64,000 nt of DNA, taken from positions 1-64,000 of the forward strand of contig JAHBZS010000022.1 in assembly GCA_019635285.1 (NCBI GenBank), in the 5' to 3' direction. A program made the translations under genes and the position numbers. This document shows positions 58,750 to 64,000 of this stretch, in pieces (within the stretch, counting starts at the first letter, position 1; each line of letters starts with the position of its first letter). The stretch is from Rubrivivax sp. (lineage in GTDB: Bacteria > Pseudomonadota > Gammaproteobacteria > Burkholderiales > Burkholderiaceae_C). Below the pieces are notes generated by a model. The model was not told the DNA's origin. It worked only from the letters and a program-made list of their open reading frames with translations, and searched no databases.

Positions 58750-58977
58750 ATGGAAGTGCACAAGGAAATCGATACCCGCGGGCTGAACTGCCCGCTGCCG
58801 ATCCTCAAGGCCAAGAAGGCGCTGGCCGACATGGCCAGCGGCCAGGTGCTGAAGGTGGTGGCCACCGACCCCGGGTCGGTGCGCGACTTCCAGGCCTTCG
58901 CGCGCCAGACCGGCAACGAACTGGTCGAGCAGACCAGCGCCGGCAGTGAGTTCACCCACTACCTGCGCCGCCGCTAG
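58750..58977 (+). CDS. tusA: TusA-family sulfur carrier
   Basis: A 75-residue sulfur-transfer protein with the conserved CPxP motif (C14, LNCPLPILK). It accepts persulfide sulfur from IscS-type desulfurases for tRNA thiolation or other pathways. Grouping with cysM fits sulfur metabolism. It abuts the converging galU stop with no spacer. Confidence 0.92.
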   Translation: MEVHKEIDTRGLNCPLPILKAKKALADMASGQVLKVVATDPGSVRDFQAFARQTGNELVEQTSAGSEFTHYLRRR

Positions 58978-59859
58978 TTACAGGTCGACGCCGCGCAGGA
59001 AGTCGCGGAAGCCCGGCCCCAGCTGGGGATGGGCCAGCGCCAGTTCGACGGTGGCTTGCAGGAAGCCCTCCTTGCTGCCGCAGTCGTAGCGCTTGCCTTC
59101 GTAGCGGTAGGCAAAGACCTTCTCGCGCCGCAGCATCGACGCGATGCCGTCGGTCAGCTGGATCTCGCCGCCCACGCCGCGCGGCTGCGCGCTGATCTCG
59201 TCGAACACGCCGGGCGTCAGGATGTAACGGCCGGCCACGCCCAGGCGCGACGGCGCCACCTCGGGCGCGGGCTTCTCGACGATCTGCGTGACATCGACGA
59301 CGCGGTCGTTGACCGCCTGGCCGGCGACGATGCCATAGCGCCGCGTCTGTTCGGCCGGCACCTCCTGCACCGCCAGGATCGACGCGCGCCATTCGGCGAA
59401 CTGCTCGACCATCTGCGCCAGCACCGGCTTGCCGTCGGGCGGGCCGACCATCAGGTCGTCGGCCAGCAGCACCGCGAAGGGCTGGTCGCCGACCAGGCGC
59501 TGCCCGCACAGCACCGCATGGCCCAGGCCCAACGGCTGCGCCTGGCGCACGTAGATGCACTCCATGTCGTCCGGCTTGACGCTGCGCACCACCTCCAGCA
59601 GTTCGTGCTTGCCCGCCTGTTCGAGGGCTAGCTCCAACTCGAAAGTCATGTCAAAGTGGTCTTCGATCGGCCGCTTGTGGCGACCGGTGACGAAGATCAT
59701 CTCGCGCACGCCGGCGGCATAGGCTTCCTCCACGGCATACTGGATCAGCGGCTTGTCCACCACCGGCAGCATCTCCTTGGGCTGCGCCTTGGTCGCGGGC
59801 AGGAAGCGGGTTCCCAGTCCGGCCACGGGAAAGATGGCTTTCTTCACCAACAACGGCAT
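58978..59859 (-). CDS. galU: UTP-glucose-1-phosphate uridylyltransferase
   Basis: A 293-residue GalU that makes UDP-glucose for envelope polysaccharides. Nucleotidyltransferase motifs are [44 protein letters not shown] and VEKP. It is full length and converges on tusA with no gap. Confidence 0.95.
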   Translation of the reverse strand: MPLLVKKAIFPVAGLGTRFLPATKAQPKEMLPVVDKPLIQYAVEEAYAAGVREMIFVTGRHKRPIEDHFDMTFELELALEQAGKHELLEVVRSVKPDDMECIYVRQAQPLGLGHAVLCGQRLVGDQPFAVLLADDLMVGPPDGKPVLAQMVEQFAEWRASILAVQEVPAEQTRRYGIVAGQAVNDRVVDVTQIVEKPAPEVAPSRLGVAGRYILTPGVFDEISAQPRGVGGEIQLTDGIASMLRREKVFAYRYEGKRYDCGSKEGFLQATVELALAHPQLGPGFRDFLRGVDL

Positions 59860-59928
59860 CTCTACAATCCCCCCGATCGCGTCGAGTCATTGTGGCACGC
59901 GCCCCCTGCGTGCCGAGGCACAGGTTAC

Positions 59929-60933
59929 ATGGATGTCCTGATCGTCGAGCCGCTCGAACCCGAAGTCCTGCAGTGGATCGACGCACGTCATCCGGTGCGC
60001 TTCGCGCCGCAGCTCGACCGCGACCCGCGCGCGCTGCGCCAGGCCATGTTCAACGTGCGCGCGCTGATCGCCCCCGCGTCGGTGGCGCTGGATGCGCAGG
60101 CGCTGCACTTCGCGCCGGTGCTGCGCGCGGTCGGACGGCTCAGCGCGGGCACCGAGAACCTGGACGTGGACGCCTTCGCCCGCGCGGGCGTCGAGATCGT
60201 GCGCCCCAGCACGGCCAGCGCCGGCGCCGAGGCCGAGTTCGCCATCGGCGCGATGCTGCAGCTGCTGCGCCGCGTGCCGGTGCGCAGCAACGACGGCCTG
60301 CTGGTCGGCCGCGAATTGTCCGGCGCCACGGTCGGGCTGGTGGGCATGCCCGCGGCCGCGCGGCCGCTGGCCGAGTTGCTGGGCGCCTTCGGCGCGCGGG
60401 TCGTGGGCTACGACCCCGCGCTGCACCAGTCCGACGGCCTGTGGGAGCGCTGGAAGGTGGCGCCGATGGGCCTGCGCGAGCTGGTCGAATGCAGCGACGT
60501 GCTGTGCGTGCTGCTCCACTACTTCAGCCGCTACCAGGGCCTGCTGGGCGAGCGCTTCCTGCCGCACTGCAAGCCCGACCAGGTGCTGGTCAGCCTGGGT
60601 CACTCCAGCCTCTTCGACGAGGCCGCGTTGGCCGAGGCGATGGACTCCGGCCGCATCGCCGCGGCCTGGTTCGACAGCATGGAGCCGAACATGCTCGACT
60701 TCGGCCGGCCGCTGCGCGCGGTGCGCAACCTGCAGGTCACGCCGCGCGTGGCCGGCACGACGCGCGAGTCGCGCATCCGCGGCGCCTGGGCGGTGGTGCG
60801 GCGCATCGACGAGATCCTTAGCGAGACGCCGCCGCGCCCCGACTTCAGGCCGACGACCGAAGACGATGCGCTTGATCTTGAAGACGATCCAGCGTCCGCC
60901 GGAAGTCCTCCAGGCGCTGTTTCTCCTGGCTGA
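59929..60933 (+). CDS. D-2-hydroxyacid-dehydrogenase-like protein, catalytic residues replaced
   Basis: A 334-residue protein with the two-domain fold of D-isomer-specific 2-hydroxyacid dehydrogenases. The usual catalytic Arg (VNxxRG) is H225 (VSLGHSS) and the catalytic His (TPHxxG) is R273 (TPRVAGTT); the Glu remains (E252). The Rossmann GxGxxG is degraded (GMPAAA, 139-144). It may bind a ligand or have changed chemistry. The last 30 residues, acidic and Pro-rich, lie over the end of valS. Confidence 0.82.
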   Translation: MDVLIVEPLEPEVLQWIDARHPVRFAPQLDRDPRALRQAMFNVRALIAPASVALDAQALHFAPVLRAVGRLSAGTENLDVDAFARAGVEIVRPSTASAGAEAEFAIGAMLQLLRRVPVRSNDGLLVGRELSGATVGLVGMPAAARPLAELLGAFGARVVGYDPALHQSDGLWERWKVAPMGLRELVECSDVLCVLLHYFSRYQGLLGERFLPHCKPDQVLVSLGHSSLFDEAALAEAMDSGRIAAAWFDSMEPNMLDFGRPLRAVRNLQVTPRVAGTTRESRIRGAWAVVRRIDEILSETPPRPDFRPTTEDDALDLEDDPASAGSPPGAVSPG

Positions 60934-63685
60934 CCACCGCGGCCGGCGCGCGCTCGACGAAGCTGGCGTTGCCCAGCTTGGCGCTGGCCTTGGTGATCTC
61001 GGCCTCGATGCGCGCGATCTCCTTGGCCAGGCGCGCGCTCTCGGCGGCGACGTCGATCTGCACCTGCAACGCCAGCCGCGCGTCGCCCTGCACCGCCACC
61101 GGCAGGTTGCGCGTGGCGTCGGCGAAGGCCGCGTCGTCGTCGAAGAGGCGCAGCTCCGACAGCCGGGCCAGCGCCTTCAGCACCGGCGCCGCCGAGGCCA
61201 GGAACGCAGAGTCACCGCTGGCCAGCAGCGGCACGCGCTCGGCCGGTGACAGGTTCATCTCCGAGCGCAGCTGCCGGCAAGCCCCGGCCACCGCCTTGAG
61301 CCGCTCGACCCAGGCATCGGCTTCGGCGTCGATGCGCTGCAGCTCGGCCTTCGGATAGGGCGCGGTGAGGATGCCTTGGCCGGTGCCGGCCGCGCCGCGC
61401 CCGGCCAGCGGCGCCACGTGCTCCCACAGCTCGGCGGTGATGAAGGGCGCCACCGGATGCAAAAGCCGCAGCACCGCTTCCAGCACGCGCAGCAGCGTGC
61501 GCCGCGCCGCGCGCTGCTGCGCCGGCGTGCCGCCGGCGATCTGCACCTTGGCGATCTCCAGGTACCAGTCGCAGTACTCGTCCCAGACGAAGGCATAGAT
61601 GGCGTTGGCCACGTTGTCCAGCCGGTAGTCGGCGAAGCCACGCTCGACCTCGGCCTCGACGCGCTGCAGCTGGTTGACGATCCAGCGGTCGGCCATCGAG
61701 AAGTGCATGTAGCCCTCGGGCCCGCAGTCGTGCGTGCACTGCTGGATGCCGCGGTCGTGCTCGTCGAGACCGTGGACCTGCATCAGCACGAAGCGCGTGG
61801 CGTTCCACAGCTTGTTGCAGAAGTTGCGGTAGCCCTCGCAGCGCTTGGTGTCGAAGTTGATGTCGCGGCCCAGGCTGGCGTAGCTGGCCATGGTGAAGCG
61901 CAGCGCGTCGGCACCGTAGGCCGGCATGCCCTCGGGGAACTCCTTGGCGATGCGCGCGGCGACCTTCGGCGCGGTCTCGGGCCGGCGCAGGCCGACGGTG
62001 GACTTGGCGGTCAGCGTGGCCAGATCGACGCCCTGGATCAGATCCACCGGGTCGAGCACGTTGCCTTCGCTCTTGCTCATCTTCTGGCCATGCGCGTCGC
62101 GCACCAGGCCGTGGATGTAGACGTCGCGGAACGGCACCTTGCCGGTGAAGTGCAGGGTCATCATGATCATCCGGGCGACCCAGAAGAAGATGATGTCGAA
62201 GCCGGTAACCAGCACGCTGGACGGCAGGAACAGCGTCTGCTCGACCGTCTCGCCCGGCCAGCCGACCGTGGAGAACGGGAACTGCGACGCCGAATACCAG
62301 GTGTCGAGCACGTCGGGGTCGCGCGTCAGCTCGCCGCGGTAGCCCGCGGCGTCGGCCTTGGCGCGCGCCTCGGCTTCGCTGCGCGCGACGAAGATCTCGC
62401 CGCCGCTGCCGTACCACGCCGGGATCTGGTGGCCCCACCACAGCTGGCGGCTGAGGGTCCAGTCCTGGATGTTCTTCATCCACTGGTTCCAGGTGTTCAC
62501 CCACTGCGGCGGCACGAAGCGCACGTCGCCGCGTTCCACCGCGGCGATGGCGCGGCCGGCGATCGACTGGCCGTCGCGTCCCGGCTTGGTCATCGCCATG
62601 AACCACTGGTCGGTGAGCATCGGCTCGACGATCTGGCCGGTGCGCGCGCAGCGCGGCACCACCAGCCGGTGCTTCTTGGTTTCGGCCAGCAGGCCTTGCG
62701 CATCCAGGTCGGCGACGATCTTCTTGCGCGCGACGAAGCGGTCCAGCCCGCGGTAGGCCGGCGGCGCGTGGTCGTTGAGCGTCGCGTCCAGCGCCAGCAC
62801 GCCGATCATCGGCAGCCCGTGGCGCTGGCCGACCGCATAGTCGTTGGCGTCGTGCGCCGGCGTCACCTTGACCACGCCGGTGCCGAACTCGCGGTCCACG
62901 TAGGCGTCGGCGATGACCGGGATCGTGCGCCCGGTCAGCGGTAGCGTCACCTGCTTGCCGACGTAAGCGGCGTAGCGCTCGTCGTCCGGATGCACCATCA
63001 CCGCGGTGTCGCCGAGCAGTGTCTCCGGCCGCGTCGTCGCCACCACCAGCGCACCCGAACCATCGGCCAACGGATAGCGGATGTGCCAGAGGAAGCCGTC
63101 TTCCTCCTCGCTCTCGACCTCCAGGTCCGACACCGCTGAGCGCAGCACCGGATCCCAGCTGACCAGCCTCTTGCCGCGGTAGATCAGCCCTTCCTCGTAC
63201 AGCCGCACGAAGGTCTCGTTGACCACCGCCGACTGCGTGGCGTCCATCGTGAAGTACTCGCGCGACCAGTCCACCGTGTCGCCCAGCCGGCGCATCTGGC
63301 CGGTGATGGTGCTGCCGCTGACCGCTTTCCACTGCCACACGCGTTCCAGGAAGGCCGCGCGGCCGATGTCGTGCCGGCTCTTGCCTTCTTCCTGCAGCTG
63401 GCGCTCGACGACGATCTGCGTGGCGATGCCGGCGTGGTCGGTGCCCGGCAGCCACAGCGTGTTGAAGCCGCGCATGCGGTGGTAGCGGATCAGCGCGTCC
63501 ATGATCGTGTGGTTGAACGCGTGCCCCATGTGCAGCGTGCCGGTGACGTTGGGCGGCGGCAGCTGGATGCTGAACGAAGGCTTGGCCGGGTCCAGCGTGG
63601 GCGTGAAGGCGCCGCTGGCTTCCCACTGCGGCGCCCAGCGCGCCTCGATGGCGGCGGGTTCGAAGGACTTGGCGAGTTCGGTCAT
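60845..63685 (-). CDS. valS: Valyl-tRNA synthetase
   Basis: A 946-residue class I synthetase. The HIGH motif is HMGH (52-55, [15 protein letters not shown]) and KMSKS is at about 535-539 ([10 protein letters not shown]). The editing domain and a C-terminal coiled coil (from about residue 875) are present. The last 89 bases overlap the opposite-strand gene at 59929-60933. Start ATG 63685 ([17 protein letters not shown]) is standard. Confidence 0.96.
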   Translation of the reverse strand: MTELAKSFEPAAIEARWAPQWEASGAFTPTLDPAKPSFSIQLPPPNVTGTLHMGHAFNHTIMDALIRYHRMRGFNTLWLPGTDHAGIATQIVVERQLQEEGKSRHDIGRAAFLERVWQWKAVSGSTITGQMRRLGDTVDWSREYFTMDATQSAVVNETFVRLYEEGLIYRGKRLVSWDPVLRSAVSDLEVESEEEDGFLWHIRYPLADGSGALVVATTRPETLLGDTAVMVHPDDERYAAYVGKQVTLPLTGRTIPVIADAYVDREFGTGVVKVTPAHDANDYAVGQRHGLPMIGVLALDATLNDHAPPAYRGLDRFVARKKIVADLDAQGLLAETKKHRLVVPRCARTGQIVEPMLTDQWFMAMTKPGRDGQSIAGRAIAAVERGDVRFVPPQWVNTWNQWMKNIQDWTLSRQLWWGHQIPAWYGSGGEIFVARSEAEARAKADAAGYRGELTRDPDVLDTWYSASQFPFSTVGWPGETVEQTLFLPSSVLVTGFDIIFFWVARMIMMTLHFTGKVPFRDVYIHGLVRDAHGQKMSKSEGNVLDPVDLIQGVDLATLTAKSTVGLRRPETAPKVAARIAKEFPEGMPAYGADALRFTMASYASLGRDINFDTKRCEGYRNFCNKLWNATRFVLMQVHGLDEHDRGIQQCTHDCGPEGYMHFSMADRWIVNQLQRVEAEVERGFADYRLDNVANAIYAFVWDEYCDWYLEIAKVQIAGGTPAQQRAARRTLLRVLEAVLRLLHPVAPFITAELWEHVAPLAGRGAAGTGQGILTAPYPKAELQRIDAEADAWVERLKAVAGACRQLRSEMNLSPAERVPLLASGDSAFLASAAPVLKALARLSELRLFDDDAAFADATRNLPVAVQGDARLALQVQIDVAAESARLAKEIARIEAEITKASAKLGNASFVERAPAAVVSQEKQRLEDFRRTLDRLQDQAHRLRSSA

Positions 63686-63830
63686 GGCGAGGGCCGAAGT
63701 GCCGACAAACGCGGTCTCGCGCTGTGGCCTTGGCACGTTCAGGGAGGGTGTCGATTGTAGGTGGCGGCTCCTGCGCGAGCCCCCCGCGCCAGATGCCCGA
63801 GAATCGCCCTCGCCGCCCGGCCCACCCACC

Positions 63831-64000
63831 ATGCACGACCCGCCCACCGCGCCGCGCCCCATCGCGCCCAGGGCCCGCCTGGTGCGCGTCATCGGAAGCC
63901 CCGGGGGGCAAGGGCGCCTGTCGCCGTTGCGCAAGACCCTGCTCTTCTTTCTGGCACTCTTCGTGCTGAGCGCGCTGCTGGCTTGGCTGGACCCCCGGCC
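63831..64000 (+). CDS. Membrane protein, 5' part only (cut by window end)
   Basis: An open frame from ATG 63831 that runs off the window after 56 codons. It begins [18 protein letters not shown] and contains one hydrophobic segment ([17 protein letters not shown]). It is divergent from valS. No good ribosome site is visible, so the start is tentative, and the family cannot be named from this piece. Confidence 0.5.
   Translation, partial: MHDPPTAPRPIAPRARLVRVIGSPGGQGRLSPLRKTLLFFLALFVLSALLAWLDPR

Overview
The window is about 70% GC and almost fully coding. It reads as a chromosomal segment of a betaproteobacterium of the order Burkholderiales (Rubrivivax/Leptothrix/Ideonella-like). The signs are a small Trp-rich protein of the TIGR04438 type, an MnhA protein fused to MnhB, an AraC-linked leucine/isovalerate cluster, and many ATGA start/stop overlaps. 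No phage, plasmid, CRISPR array or complete insertion sequence is visible. The only mobile-element trace is a 33-codon transposase tail at 49516-49617. No stretch over 300 bases lacks a gene. Bases 1-120 hold nothing I can assign.

Layout. 0.1-6 kb: a DUF1254 protein, tRNA-Val, a lysR-lgt-dnaQ overlap chain, and divergent ilvD. 6-10 kb: a Trp-rich protein, cytochrome c, and an AraC regulator divergent from nitrilase and aldoxime dehydratase, which together make an aldoxime-nitrile-carboxylate pathway. 10-14 kb: a PadR regulator with a His-rich N-terminus, a methyltransferase, acetyl-CoA synthetase and a YqhA-type membrane protein. 14-24 kb: a six-gene Mnh/Mrp Na+/H+ antiporter operon facing an nhaD-type antiporter, then class I fumarase and a DUF72 protein. 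24-32 kb: an MscS channel, a histone-deacetylase-like amidohydrolase, a MoxR-DUF58-TgpA unit, MltB and a GST. 32-42 kb: leucine/isovalerate catabolism (acyl-CoA ligase, isovaleryl-CoA dehydrogenase, both methylcrotonyl-CoA carboxylase subunits, HMG-CoA lyase, AraC regulator). It is interrupted by a vapBC toxin-antitoxin pair, and the methylglutaconyl-CoA hydratase is missing.

42.7-55.2 kb is the most distinctive part. It holds a CYP153-like P450 with its [2Fe-2S] ferredoxin and, 6 kb away, a matching ferredoxin reductase. Around them lie an acyl-CoA ligase, a ketopantoate-reductase-like oxidoreductase, two different APH-fold small-molecule kinases, a divergent enolase paralogue, a DUF6285 protein, a threonine-dehydratase-like PLP enzyme, an epoxide-hydrolase-like protein and a TetR regulator. 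A 23-bp element with 18 matching positions lies just upstream of tetR and overlaps a good sigma70 promoter before the ferredoxin-P450 pair, so TetR probably controls the system. I read it as an oxidative pathway for an alkane, terpene or alicyclic compound that uses phosphorylated intermediates. The substrate is not known.

55-64 kb: an HtrA-like protein that has lost its catalytic His and Asp, a rhomboid protease, tRNA-Leu, cysM, a Nudix hydrolase, tusA, galU, a 2-hydroxyacid-dehydrogenase-like protein with its catalytic Arg and His replaced, valS, and the start of a membrane protein cut by the window edge.
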